Source: Hymenobacter convexus
Lineage (GTDB): Bacteria > Bacteroidota > Bacteroidia > Cytophagales > Hymenobacteraceae
DNA: 64,000 bases
Assembly (NCBI RefSeq): GCF_030580955.1
Contig: NZ_JAUQON010000002.1
Coordinates: forward strand, 248,001 to 312,000
Reading direction: 5' to 3'
Shown: piece after piece, positions 1 to 7,411 of the stretch
Position numbering within the stretch: the first letter of the stretch is position 1
Layout of the letters: each line of letters starts with the position of its first letter
Translations under genes and position numbers: made by a program
The notes under the pieces: generated by a model
What the model saw: only the letters and a program-made list of their open reading frames with translations
Told to the model about the DNA's origin: nothing
Database searches by the model: none

Positions 1-1
1 A

Positions 2-598
2 CTGCGCCGCCTCGTTGATTTCGCGGGCACCCAGCACCCCACGCTGCGCAAGCTCGAAGCCAAGCTCCAGCAGCTGAGTATTGAGGAGCGGTACCGCCGC
101 GAGATGCTCAAGCCCAAAGTCAACGTGAGTGGCGCGCTCATCAGCCAGGGCAATTTTTACCGCTCCGAAGTGCCGACTTACTATAATTTCGGGATGGACA
201 ACTACAAGGTGGGCGTCGATTTTGCCTTCCCGCTATTTCTACGGGCTGAGCGGGGCAAGCTGCAATACGCCCGCGTTCAGGTGCAGGAAACCACCCTGGA
301 GCGCCAGCAAAGCCAGCGCACCATCGTGACGCAGGTGAATGCCGTGTACAACTCCCTGCAGGCCTACGAGCGCCAGCTGGCCCTGCAGGCCCAAACCATT
401 GCCAACCAGCGGCGCCTACTGCAAGCCGAGCTGCAAAAATTCGAGCTGGGCGAAAGCACCATCTTTCTCATCAACGCCCGCGAAACCAAGCTCATCGACC
501 TGCGCATCAAGCAGGAAAGCCTGCGCGCCAGCTACGAGAAGTCGCGTGCCGAGCTATACTACTACGCCGGCACGCAGGCCGTGGCAGTGACGCGCTAG
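2..598 (+). CDS. TolC-family outer membrane efflux protein, C-terminal part
   Basis: The reading frame is open from the left edge of the window, so the start lies outside; 198 codons are visible. The protein has the look of an outer membrane efflux (OEP/TolC) repeat: long amphipathic helices rich in Leu, Gln, Glu and Arg, a short beta-like piece around VGVDFAFPLFLRAERGKLQ, and a second helical hairpin with LRIKQESLRASYEKSRAEL. In the family these form the periplasmic alpha-barrel and beta-barrel of tripartite pumps that export drugs or metals. The inner membrane and adaptor partners would be upstream, out of view. The first Met at 104 is internal and is not taken as the start. The substrate cannot be told from this fragment. 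Confidence 0.8.
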   Translation: MRRLVDFAGTQHPTLRKLEAKLQQLSIEERYRREMLKPKVNVSGALISQGNFYRSEVPTYYNFGMDNYKVGVDFAFPLFLRAERGKLQYARVQVQETTLERQQSQRTIVTQVNAVYNSLQAYERQLALQAQTIANQRRLLQAELQKFELGESTIFLINARETKLIDLRIKQESLRASYEKSRAELYYYAGTQAVAVTR

Positions 599-637
599 GG
601 GAGACGCAGAGGTTAAAAAACGAAAACGGGTAAGCAA

Positions 638-673
638 GAACGTCATGCTTCGGCTGCGCTCAGCATGACGTTC
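638..673. repeat. Short palindrome, collapsed copy of repeat family A
   Basis: Arms GAACGTCATGC (638-648) and GCATGACGTTC (663-673) enclose a 14-base loop made of the TTCGGCTGCGCTCA core of the long family A repeat seen at 9.3, 16.1, 24.9, 29.4 and 47.7 kb. It looks like a copy that lost its centre and one inner arm. It lies between the TolC-like gene and xth and could also act as a terminator hairpin. Confidence 0.75.
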
Positions 674-700
674 TGCTTTTCATCCGGTTAATTTCGCAGC

Positions 701-1471
701 ATGAAAATCGTTTCTTACAACGTCAACGGCCTGCGCTCGGCCATAAGCAAGGGCCTGCTGGACTGGGTGGCCGAAGCCGCACCCGACGTGCTCTGCCTGC
801 AGGAAATCAAAGCCAGCCGTGAGGCCATGGACGTGTCGGGTTTCGAGAAGCTGGGCTACCAGGCCTACCTGCACCCCGCCCAGAAGCCGGGCTACAGCGG
901 CGTAGCCACCTTCACGAAGGTGACGCCGAAGGCCGTCATCCACGGCTGCGGCCAGAGCTGCTACGATGATGAAGGCCGCGTGCTACGGCTCGATTTTGAG
1001 GACGTGTCGGTGCTGAACACTTACATGCCCTCGGGCACGAGCGGACCGGAGCGGCAGGCCTTCAAGATTGAGTGGCTGCATTTTTTCCGGGATTACGTGG
1101 CCCAGCTGCGAGCCGATGGCAAAACCCCGCCGCTACTCATCGGCGGCGACTTCAACTGCTGCCAGACGGCCATCGACCTGCACAACCCCAAGGCCAACCA
1201 GAACAGCCCCGGCTACACGCCCGAGGAGCGGCAGTGGTTCCAAGATTTCCTGAGTGACGGGCTGGTGGATACCTTCCGCCATCACCACGGCGAGGCCACG
1301 GGCCATTACTCCTGGTGGAGCTACCGCGCCGGCTCGCGCGGCCGCAACGTGGGCTGGCGCCTCGACCACTGGCTGGCCGATGCGGCCCTGCAACCCCGCC
1401 TGACCGGCGCAGGTCTATTGCCCGACGTTGTGCATTCGGACCACTGCCCGGCCTGGGTGGAAGTAATGTAA
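701..1471 (+). CDS. xth: Exodeoxyribonuclease III (AP endonuclease)
   Basis: A 256-residue member of the exonuclease III/endonuclease-exonuclease-phosphatase family, which cuts DNA 5' of abasic sites and removes 3' blocking groups during base-excision repair in the cytoplasm. Visible family motifs are the N-terminal SYNVNGLRS, the metal-binding LCLQEIKA, YMPSG, GGDFNCC near residue 149, and the C-terminal RLDHWLAD and VHSDHCPAWVEV with the catalytic Asp-His. Length matches the family norm. A -7-like TAATTTCG sits only four bases before the ATG, so the transcript may be nearly leaderless. A palindromic repeat lies directly after the stop. The family assignment is secure; the preferred lesion is not known. 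Confidence 0.95.
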   Translation: MKIVSYNVNGLRSAISKGLLDWVAEAAPDVLCLQEIKASREAMDVSGFEKLGYQAYLHPAQKPGYSGVATFTKVTPKAVIHGCGQSCYDDEGRVLRLDFEDVSVLNTYMPSGTSGPERQAFKIEWLHFFRDYVAQLRADGKTPPLLIGGDFNCCQTAIDLHNPKANQNSPGYTPEERQWFQDFLSDGLVDTFRHHHGEATGHYSWWSYRAGSRGRNVGWRLDHWLADAALQPRLTGAGLLPDVVHSDHCPAWVEVM

Positions 1472-1542
1472 CGCGGACTTTTAGTCCGCGAGTAAGTCGC
1501 CTTACAAGGAACTTCGGCTCGCGGACTAAGAGTCCGCGCTAC
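1470..1542. repeat. Intergenic palindromic repeat family C (GCGGACT type)
   Basis: Two copies of a self-complementary unit, ACGCGGACTTTTAGTCCGCG near 1471-1490 and TCGCGGACTAAGAGTCCGCG near 1519-1538, sit in opposite orientation around a short spacer. The same unit recurs three times at 32.68-32.91 kb. It follows the xth stop immediately and can fold as two small hairpins or one long one. Confidence 0.85.
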
Positions 1543-1598
1543 ATCATCCGAACCAAGCGCCGCGTCCTGATGTATCTTTCCCGACTAAGACCTGATTT

Positions 1599-4500
1599 AT
1601 GGCGGTGATGATAGAGCAAGGCGCTGCGGCGGCCGAGTACCCCGCATTGGCGCGGGTGCGGACGGAGCTGGAGGCCTTCAAACGTAAATTTTACCTCAAC
1701 CTGCTGGTGCGGGGTGGGCTGGTAGCCGGTGGGATACTGCTGAGCTTTTTCGTGGTATTCAATGGCCTCGAATACTTCCTGTACCTGCCTACGGTGGTGC
1801 GGGCAGGGTTGCTGTTCGGCTTCATCGGCCTCACCATCTACAGCTTCATTCGCTGGATTTGGACGCCGCTGGCCGCCCTCACCAACCTGCGCCGGCTGCT
1901 AAGCGACGAGCAGGCCGCCCGCCGGGTAGGGGAGCTGTTTCCCGAAGTGCAGGACCGCCTGCTGAACGCCCTGCAGCTGCAAGGTCAGGCCCGTGACAAC
2001 GCCCTCATCGCCGCCAGCCTAGAGCAGCGCGCCGCCCAAATGGGTGACATTTCCTTCGCCAAAGGCATCGACATTCAGCAGCAGAGCAAGCCGCTGTGGA
2101 AGTACGCGGCCATTCCGGCGGCCGTGCTGCTGCTGTTGCTGGCCTTTTATCCCAGCTTTCTGGTGCAGGGCACGGAGCGCATCTGGCACTACAAGCGGGC
2201 GTATTCGCCGCCGGCACCGTTTCAGTTTCTGATTAAAAACCCCAAGCTGACAGCTTTCAAAGGCGAAGATTTCACACTGGATGTGGGCGTAGCAGGCAAC
2301 GCCTTGCCGGCCGATGTGAGCATTGCCTTCGACGAAGGCGAGCGCAAGCTGAGCAAGGTGGCAGGCCGGGGCGACCAGTTCCGATACACCTTCGAGCAGC
2401 CGCAGGGCGACGTGACCTTCCAGTTGAAGGGCGCTGGTTTTGCCTCGCCCGAATACCAGCTCACGGTGCTGGAGCGGCCTAATCTGCGCGATTTCAAGGT
2501 CAACGTCACCTATCCCGCCTACACGGGCAAGCCGGCCGAAACTATCGAAAACGGTGGTAACCTGACGGTGCCCGAAGGCAGCACGGTGCGCTGGGAATTC
2601 GCCACGGCCGCCACTGATGAGCTGTCGCTGGTATTTCAGAACCCGGATGAGACCCTGGCCGCCACCGGCGACGACGGCACCTTCACCGCCACGAGGCGCG
2701 TCATGCGTTCGCAGCCCTACCTGCTACGCCTGAAAAACCCGGCCAGCCTCAACCGCGACCCCATTTCCTACCAGCTCACGGCCGTGCCCGACTTGGCCCC
2801 CACGCTCACGCTGGAAGCCTTTGCTGATACCGTGACGCGGCGCTATCTGGCGCTGGGCGGCACCGTGCGCGACGACTATGGTTTGACGCGCTTGTCGCTG
2901 CACTACGCTCTGCGCCGCGCCGGTCAGGGGCCGAATGCCACACCTGCCCGCCAGGGCAGCACCGCGCTGGGCCTGCCCCGCGAAAGCTCCGGCACCTACG
3001 CCTACACCTGGAACCTGAACCCGCTGAACCTGCAGCCTGGCGACCGCCTCGAATACTACGTGGAGGCCTGGGACAACGACGGCGTGCACGGCCCCAAGGC
3101 CACCCGCACCCGCCCGGCCGAGTTCCGCCTGCCCAGCCGGCGTGAGCTGAAACAGGAGCTGCAGGCTCAGGCCCAATCCGTGGCCAGCCAGATGAGCCAA
3201 GCCGCCAAGCAGAGCGAGAAGCTGGAACGCGAGCTGGCCAAAACCCAGGACAAGCTCAAAACCAAGCGCGACCTAAGCTTCCAGGACCGCAAGCAGCTGG
3301 AAAACATGCTGGACCAGAAAAACCAAATGAACCAGCAGATGGAGCAGATGCAGAAGATGTTCGAGCAGCTGCAGCAGAAGCAGGACCAGGCCAACCCTAA
3401 AAGCGAGGAGCTGGCCAAGAAAGCCGAGGAGCTGAAAAAGCTGATGGCCGACCTGCTCGACCCTGAAACCAAGAAGCTCTACGACAAACTGAAAAAGCTG
3501 CTGGAAGAGCAGAAACAGCCCGACGCCGAGATGCAAAAGCTACTCCAGCAACTCGAAAACAAGGAAGACACCCTGCAAAAGGAGCTTGACCGCGCCCTCG
3601 AAATGTTCAAGCAGATGCAGCTGGAACAGAAGGCCGAGGAAACCGCCAATAAGCTGGAGGAACTGGCCAAAGATGAGGAAAAGCTGGCCGAAAAAACTGC
3701 CCAAAACGATAAGGAGAACCCCGACAACAAGCTCTCGAACCAAGAGCAAAAGGCCAAGCAGGAGCAGCTGAAGCAGGAGCAGGCCGAAAACCAGAAGGAG
3801 TTCGAAGACCTGAAAAAGGACTTGCAGGACCTGAAGCAGATGGACAAGGAGCTCGACAACCAAAACGGCATGGACGAGCAGAAGCCCGAGCAGGAGCAGA
3901 CCGACCAAGACATGCAGGAAAGCCAGCAGCAGCTCGGCAAAAACCAAAACTCTAAGGCCTCGGCCAAGCAGAAAAGCGCCGCCCAGCGCATGAAAAAGAT
4001 GGCGCAGAAAATGCGCGACCAGATGAGCGAGGAAGAAAGCGACCAAGCCCAGCAGAACATCGACGACCTGCGCGACATCCTCGAAAACCTACTGACGCTC
4101 AGCTTCGACCAGGAAAACCTGATGAAGGATTTCCGCAAGGTCGACCAGTCCGACCCACGCTTCGTGCAACTGGGGCAGACCCAGCGCAAGCTGCGCGACG
4201 ACGCCAAAATCATCCAGGATTCGCTGTATGCGCTGGCCAAGAAGGAGCCCAAAATCCAGAGCTTCGTGACGCGCGAAGTGGGCGAGATGAACGGCCGCAT
4301 GGACGAGTCGCTCACCCACATCCAACAGCGCGACTTGGGCCGCGCCACCGCCACCGAGCAGCAGGCCATGACCAGCATGAACAACCTGGCCCTGATGCTG
4401 CAGGGCTCCTTGCAACAAATGCAGCAGGAGCAGCAGGCCGGCAAAGGCAACCCCCAGCCGGGCGACGGCAAGCCCGGCAAGGGCAAGAAAAAAGGCAAAG

Positions 4501-5168
4501 GCCAGGGCCAAGGGCAGGGCAGCAAGCCGGGCCCCGGCAGCATGGGCAAGATGCAGCAGCAGCTCAACGAACAGATTCAGAAGCTTTCGCAGAGCGGCAA
4601 GCAGGGCCGGGCCATGAGCGAAGAACTGGCCAAGCTGGCCGCCCAGCAGCAGATGCTACGCCAGGCCATGCAGCAGCTCGACAAGCTGCAACAGGGCCAG
4701 GGCAAGCCCGGCGGCGCCCAGCAGGGCCAAGGGGGCCAGGGCGGGCAAGGTCAGCCCGGTCAAAGCCAGAGCAAGAACGGAAAGGACGGCAAAGAAGGCG
4801 GCGACCCCACCGGCCAGAACGGCAAAGGCAAGGGCGACCAGGGCGGGGGCGGCACCGGCGAGCTCAAGAAAATGATGGAGCAAACCGAAACTGACCTCGT
4901 GAACAAGCGCCTCACCGAAGAAACCATCCTGCGCCAGCAGCAAATCCTTACCCGCCTGCTGGAAGTAGAAAAATCGGCCCGCGAGCGTGACCAGGACACC
5001 AAGCGCGAGGCCCAGGCGGCTCAGTATAAACCCCCGGTTTTTCCGCCGGCTTTCGATAAATACAAGGGTACCAAGGAACGCCAGACCGAATTACTACGTA
5101 GTACCCCCCCGAACCTAACTCCGTATTACCAGCGCGAGGTGGGTGAGTATTTCCAAAAAATCAAGTAA
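1599..5168 (+). CDS. DUF4175 family membrane protein with long coiled coil
   Basis: A 1189-residue protein of the DUF4175 type found in Bacteroidota; the function is unknown. The N-terminus has two or three membrane segments (about residues 36-58, 65-88 and 168-190). A beta-rich, Ig-like middle region follows (about 200-505). From about residue 511 to 830 the sequence is almost pure Lys/Gln/Glu/Leu heptad-like coiled coil, then a mixed helical part, then Gly/Gln/Lys-rich low-complexity stretches near 945-985 and 1035-1095. The last 60 residues become ordinary again (PPVFPPAFDKYKG). The start is chosen at the ATG 18 bases after a -7-like TATCTTTC. It is followed by the HATPase and ybeY genes on the same strand. 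The shape suggests a membrane-anchored scaffold, but that is inference. Confidence 0.85.
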   Translation: MAVMIEQGAAAAEYPALARVRTELEAFKRKFYLNLLVRGGLVAGGILLSFFVVFNGLEYFLYLPTVVRAGLLFGFIGLTIYSFIRWIWTPLAALTNLRRLLSDEQAARRVGELFPEVQDRLLNALQLQGQARDNALIAASLEQRAAQMGDISFAKGIDIQQQSKPLWKYAAIPAAVLLLLLAFYPSFLVQGTERIWHYKRAYSPPAPFQFLIKNPKLTAFKGEDFTLDVGVAGNALPADVSIAFDEGERKLSKVAGRGDQFRYTFEQPQGDVTFQLKGAGFASPEYQLTVLERPNLRDFKVNVTYPAYTGKPAETIENGGNLTVPEGSTVRWEFATAATDELSLVFQNPDETLAATGDDGTFTATRRVMRSQPYLLRLKNPASLNRDPISYQLTAVPDLAPTLTLEAFADTVTRRYLALGGTVRDDYGLTRLSLHYALRRAGQGPNATPARQGSTALGLPRESSGTYAYTWNLNPLNLQPGDRLEYYVEAWDNDGVHGPKATRTRPAEFRLPSRRELKQELQAQAQSVASQMSQAAKQSEKLERELAKTQDKLKTKRDLSFQDRKQLENMLDQKNQMNQQMEQMQKMFEQLQQKQDQANPKSEELAKKAEELKKLMADLLDPETKKLYDKLKKLLEEQKQPDAEMQKLLQQLENKEDTLQKELDRALEMFKQMQLEQKAEETANKLEELAKDEEKLAEKTAQNDKENPDNKLSNQEQKAKQEQLKQEQAENQKEFEDLKKDLQDLKQMDKELDNQNGMDEQKPEQEQTDQDMQESQQQLGKNQNSKASAKQKSAAQRMKKMAQKMRDQMSEEESDQAQQNIDDLRDILENLLTLSFDQENLMKDFRKVDQSDPRFVQLGQTQRKLRDDAKIIQDSLYALAKKEPKIQSFVTREVGEMNGRMDESLTHIQQRDLGRATATEQQAMTSMNNLALMLQGSLQQMQQEQQAGKGNPQPGDGKPGKGKKKGKGQGQGQGSKPGPGSMGKMQQQLNEQIQKLSQSGKQGRAMSEELAKLAAQQQMLRQAMQQLDKLQQGQGKPGGAQQGQGGQGGQGQPGQSQSKNGKDGKEGGDPTGQNGKGKGDQGGGGTGELKKMMEQTETDLVNKRLTEETILRQQQILTRLLEVEKSARERDQDTKREAQAAQYKPPVFPPAFDKYKGTKERQTELLRSTPPNLTPYYQREVGEYFQKIK

Positions 5169-5258
5169 CTGCGCCGTCCAATCCATCCAAAACGGCCGCT
5201 GTCTCGTTAACTGTTTAGCAATCTGCCGAAACCCGGTGGTGGCGCCCGGCATAAATTC

Positions 5259-5292
5259 TTGTGGCGCTTTGCCATTTAAACGACTATTTTTG
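5259..5292 (+). promoter_or_regulatory. Bacteroidota-type promoter before the HATPase gene
   Basis: TATTTTTG at 5285-5292 fits the -7 consensus TAnnTTTG of Bacteroidota primary sigma factor, with a TTG at 5259-5261 spaced 23 bases upstream. It lies 43 bases before the chosen ATG at 5336 and argues against the upstream in-frame GTG at 5261 as the start. Confidence 0.55.
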
Positions 5293-5335
5293 CCGCCCGC
5301 TTAACTTGCCGCCGCTCTTCCTAGTAAACCGCCTT

Positions 5336-5782
5336 ATGAAGCAGGTAAAAATTCAGATTCCGTCGCTCGTCGAAAACATCCGCGTGGTCGAAAGTTTCAT
5401 CGATAACTCGAAGGATACCTTTCAGATTGAGGACGATATCTACGGCAACATCATGGTGGCCGTGACCGAAGCGGTGAACAACGCCATTCGCCACGGCAAC
5501 AAGTTCGACAAGGACAAGAACGTCTATCTGTCGCTCTACGTGGAGCCCCAGCAGCTCAAATTCGAAATCGAAGACGAGGGCACGGGCTTTAATTATGACA
5601 ACCTCGACGACCCCACGGCGCCCGAAAACCTGGAAAATCCCGGTGGCCGCGGCATCTTCCTTATCCGCCACCTGGCCGATGAGGTGGAGTTCAGTAAAGA
5701 AGGCCGCCGCGTGCTGCTGACGTTCCAGCTGGCCCCCGCGCCCGCCGACGAACCCTCGACCGCCGACCAAATTGCCGCCTAA
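5336..5782 (+). CDS. Anti-sigma-factor-type ATP-binding protein (HATPase_c, RsbW-like)
   Basis: A 148-residue stand-alone GHKL ATPase domain. The N box VAVTEAVNNAIRHGN, G1 box DEGTGFN and G2 box GGRGIFLIRHLAD are all present, in the order seen in RsbW/SpoIIAB-type serine kinases that bind and phosphorylate anti-anti-sigma (STAS) proteins. No DHp or receiver part is attached, so it is not a histidine kinase. The partner STAS protein and sigma factor are not in the window. The start at the ATG of MKQVKIQIPS is preferred because the promoter-like TATTTTTG lies upstream of it. The ybeY gene follows after 16 bases, so the two are probably co-transcribed. The precise signalling role is unknown. Confidence 0.85.
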   Translation: MKQVKIQIPSLVENIRVVESFIDNSKDTFQIEDDIYGNIMVAVTEAVNNAIRHGNKFDKDKNVYLSLYVEPQQLKFEIEDEGTGFNYDNLDDPTAPENLENPGGRGIFLIRHLADEVEFSKEGRRVLLTFQLAPAPADEPSTADQIAA

Positions 5783-5798
5783 AGCTGCCTGACGCCGC

Positions 5799-6296
5799 AT
5801 GATGAGCACCCCGCCGGTGGGCCCGCCCCACCACGAAAGTTTCCCCCCCGGCGAGCTCCACCACGAAGCCCCCGGCATCGAATTCATGGTGGAGGACGTG
5901 CCCGAGTTCGAGCTGTCCGACGCCGAGGAGCTAATTGGCTGGATTGAGCGCGTAGCGCGGGTGCACGAGCACCGCATCGTGCAGCTCACCTACATCTTTT
6001 GCTCCGATGACTACCTGCACCGGCTTAACGTGGAGTACCTCGACCACGACACGCTGACCGACGTCATCACCTTCGATAATTCGGACGACGCCGACATTCT
6101 CGAAGGCGACATCTTCATCAGCGTGGAGCGGGTGCGCGAAAATGCCCAGGACCTCGGCATCACCTTCCGTGACGAGTTGCACCGCGTCATGATTCACGGC
6201 GTGCTGCACCTCCTCGGCTACCACGACAAAGACCTGCTGAGCCAAACGGCCATGCGCAAAAAAGAAGACGACTGCCTGTCGCTGCGCACTTTTTAG
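5799..6296 (+). CDS. ybeY: Endoribonuclease YbeY, rRNA maturation factor
   Basis: YbeY is a zinc-dependent single-strand endoribonuclease used in 16S rRNA 3'-end maturation and ribosome quality control. The family signature is visible as HGVLHLLGYHDKD, whose three histidines bind the metal, preceded by the typical LNVEYLDHDTLTDVITF and GDIFISVERV blocks. From the first ATG the protein is 165 residues; an ATG at 5886 (MVEDVPEFEL) would give 136 residues, nearer the usual size, and the Pro/His-rich first 29 residues are atypical, so the true start is uncertain. It lies 16 bases after the HATPase gene. A short hairpin with a following T-run (6328-6350) ends the unit. Confidence 0.93.
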   Translation: MMSTPPVGPPHHESFPPGELHHEAPGIEFMVEDVPEFELSDAEELIGWIERVARVHEHRIVQLTYIFCSDDYLHRLNVEYLDHDTLTDVITFDNSDDADILEGDIFISVERVRENAQDLGITFRDELHRVMIHGVLHLLGYHDKDLLSQTAMRKKEDDCLSLRTF

Positions 6297-6327
6297 CCCG
6301 GCTGTTGTTTGATGATTGAACCACCCG

Positions 6328-6350
6328 ACGCCCGCCTCTAGCGGGCGTTT
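6328..6350 (+). terminator. Hairpin terminator after ybeY
   Basis: ACGCCCGC (6328-6335) pairs with GCGGGCGT (6341-6348) around a CTCTA loop and is followed by a short T-run. Confidence 0.6.
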
Positions 6351-6363
6351 GGCATATAGGGCT

Positions 6364-6454
6364 GTAGAGACGCGACACTTCGCGTCTCTTCGTTGTTTCA
6401 TCTGCGCCGGTTTATTTCGTTCACGCGCCGAGACGCGAAGTGTCGCGTCTCTAC
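6364..6454. repeat. Intergenic inverted repeat family B, copy 1
   Basis: Two 25-base arms, starting GTAGAGACGCGACACTTCGC (6364) and ending GTGTCGCGTCTCTAC (6454), are exact inverses around a spacer of about 40 bases. Each arm is also self-complementary (GAGACGCGA / TCGCGTCTC). A second copy with a different spacer lies at 12493-12575. Confidence 0.9.
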
Positions 6455-6487
6455 ATCGTTCTGTCGTCTCCTAGACAACATTTTTCC

Positions 6488-7219
6488 ATGTCTGCTTCCC
6501 CTTCCGGCCTGCCCATCATTCGGGGCGATGCCCTGGATTTCTACCTCGCCCAGGGCTACTACCGCATGCAGCAGGAGCTGTTCACCTGCCACTTCGTGCC
6601 CTTCGGCAAGCACCTCTACACCGCCCACTGGCTGCGGCTGGACTTGAGTCGCGTGGAGTGGGGCCCGGAGCAGCGCCGGCTGCTGCGCCGCAACGCCCGG
6701 TTCGCGGCCACCGTCCGCCAGTTCCGCCTCACCGAGGAATACGAGGAGCTTTACGCCCGCTACCACGCCTCTATCACCTTCGATGCCGCCCCCACCATTG
6801 AGGCCGTGCTGCTCGGCGGCGAAGCCCACAATGCCTTCAACACCCAGGTCATCGAACTGCGAGACGGCGACCGCCTGATTGCCGCCGGCATCTTCGACCG
6901 CGGCGAGCGCACCCTGGCCGGCATCCTCAATTTCTACGACCCCGAATACCGCCAGTTCAGCCTCGGCAAGTGCCTGCTGCTGCTGAAAACCGACCACGCC
7001 CGCCGCCTAGGCCTCGATTACTATTACCCCGGCTACCTGGTGCACGGCTACCCCAAATTCGACTACAAGCTGTTTGCCTGCGCGGCGGCCACCGAGGTTT
7101 TTGATAACGTGCGGGGCTACTGGCTGCCGTTTTCCTGGGAGGTTGTCAACGCCCATTCGGCCGAATTGCTGGACGAATGGCTGCCCGAAGACCTGCGCGG
7201 CATGGTCGACAAAGTGTAA
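6488..7219 (+). CDS. Arginyltransferase (ATE/Bpt C-terminal)-like aminoacyltransferase
   Basis: A 243-residue protein resembling the GNAT-fold C-terminal half of arginyl/leucyl-tRNA-protein transferases. The most telling part is LGLDYYYPGYLVHGYPKFDYK near residues 175-195, close to the YY-x-GYY...M-YK pattern of ATE/Bpt enzymes, together with the preceding LNFYDPEYRQFSLGKCLLL that resembles their central acyltransferase core. The N-terminal cysteine motif of classical ATE is missing; the only early Cys is in FTCHF. In the family the enzyme adds an amino acid from tRNA to protein N-termini, marking them for ClpAP/ClpS-type degradation. Start chosen at MSASPSG; the upstream ATG at 6440 lies inside a repeat. 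The substrate is unknown, and a different GNAT role is possible. Confidence 0.6.
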   Translation: MSASPSGLPIIRGDALDFYLAQGYYRMQQELFTCHFVPFGKHLYTAHWLRLDLSRVEWGPEQRRLLRRNARFAATVRQFRLTEEYEELYARYHASITFDAAPTIEAVLLGGEAHNAFNTQVIELRDGDRLIAAGIFDRGERTLAGILNFYDPEYRQFSLGKCLLLLKTDHARRLGLDYYYPGYLVHGYPKFDYKLFACAAATEVFDNVRGYWLPFSWEVVNAHSAELLDEWLPEDLRGMVDKV

Positions 7220-7244
7220 ACAGTTCTGTTTAATCTGAATTTTT

Positions 7245-7285
7245 AAACCCGCAAGCCGTTTCACGTGAAACTGGCTGCGGGTTTT
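7245..7285 (+). terminator. Hairpin terminator enclosing a parS-like palindrome
   Basis: AAACCCGCA (7245-7253) pairs with TGCGGGTTT (7276-7284), followed by more T. The loop contains the perfect 14-base palindrome GTTTCACGTGAAAC (7258-7271), so the whole structure can extend through the inner stem. The inner part matches the core of ParB binding sites and is listed separately. Confidence 0.75.
7257..7272. promoter_or_regulatory. parS-like site (14 of 16 bases)
   Basis: CGTTTCACGTGAAACT matches the ParB site TGTTTCACGTGAAACA at every position except the outermost base on each side. It lies upstream of mnmG, a gene often found near bacterial origins, and 5.6 kb from the DnaA-box cluster. Its position inside a terminator stem means the palindrome could have a purely transcriptional role. 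Confidence 0.5.
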
Positions 7286-7293
7286 TGATTTCG

Positions 7294-7301
7294 TATTTTT
7301 G
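7294..7301 (+). promoter_or_regulatory. -7 promoter box before mnmG
   Basis: TATTTTTG fits TAnnTTTG. It sits nine bases after the terminator of the preceding gene and about 110 bases before the chosen mnmG start. No convincing TTG -33 element is seen at the usual distance. Confidence 0.5.
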
Positions 7302-7411
7302 CACCCGATACGGCTGGAACGCTCTGCAGCGCCTTCAGCGTTGAACTGTTTCTATTTCCGCTCATTAAGGCGGCCCCTTATCCTGAATGCACCTTGGCGG
7401 GTGCTCCAATT

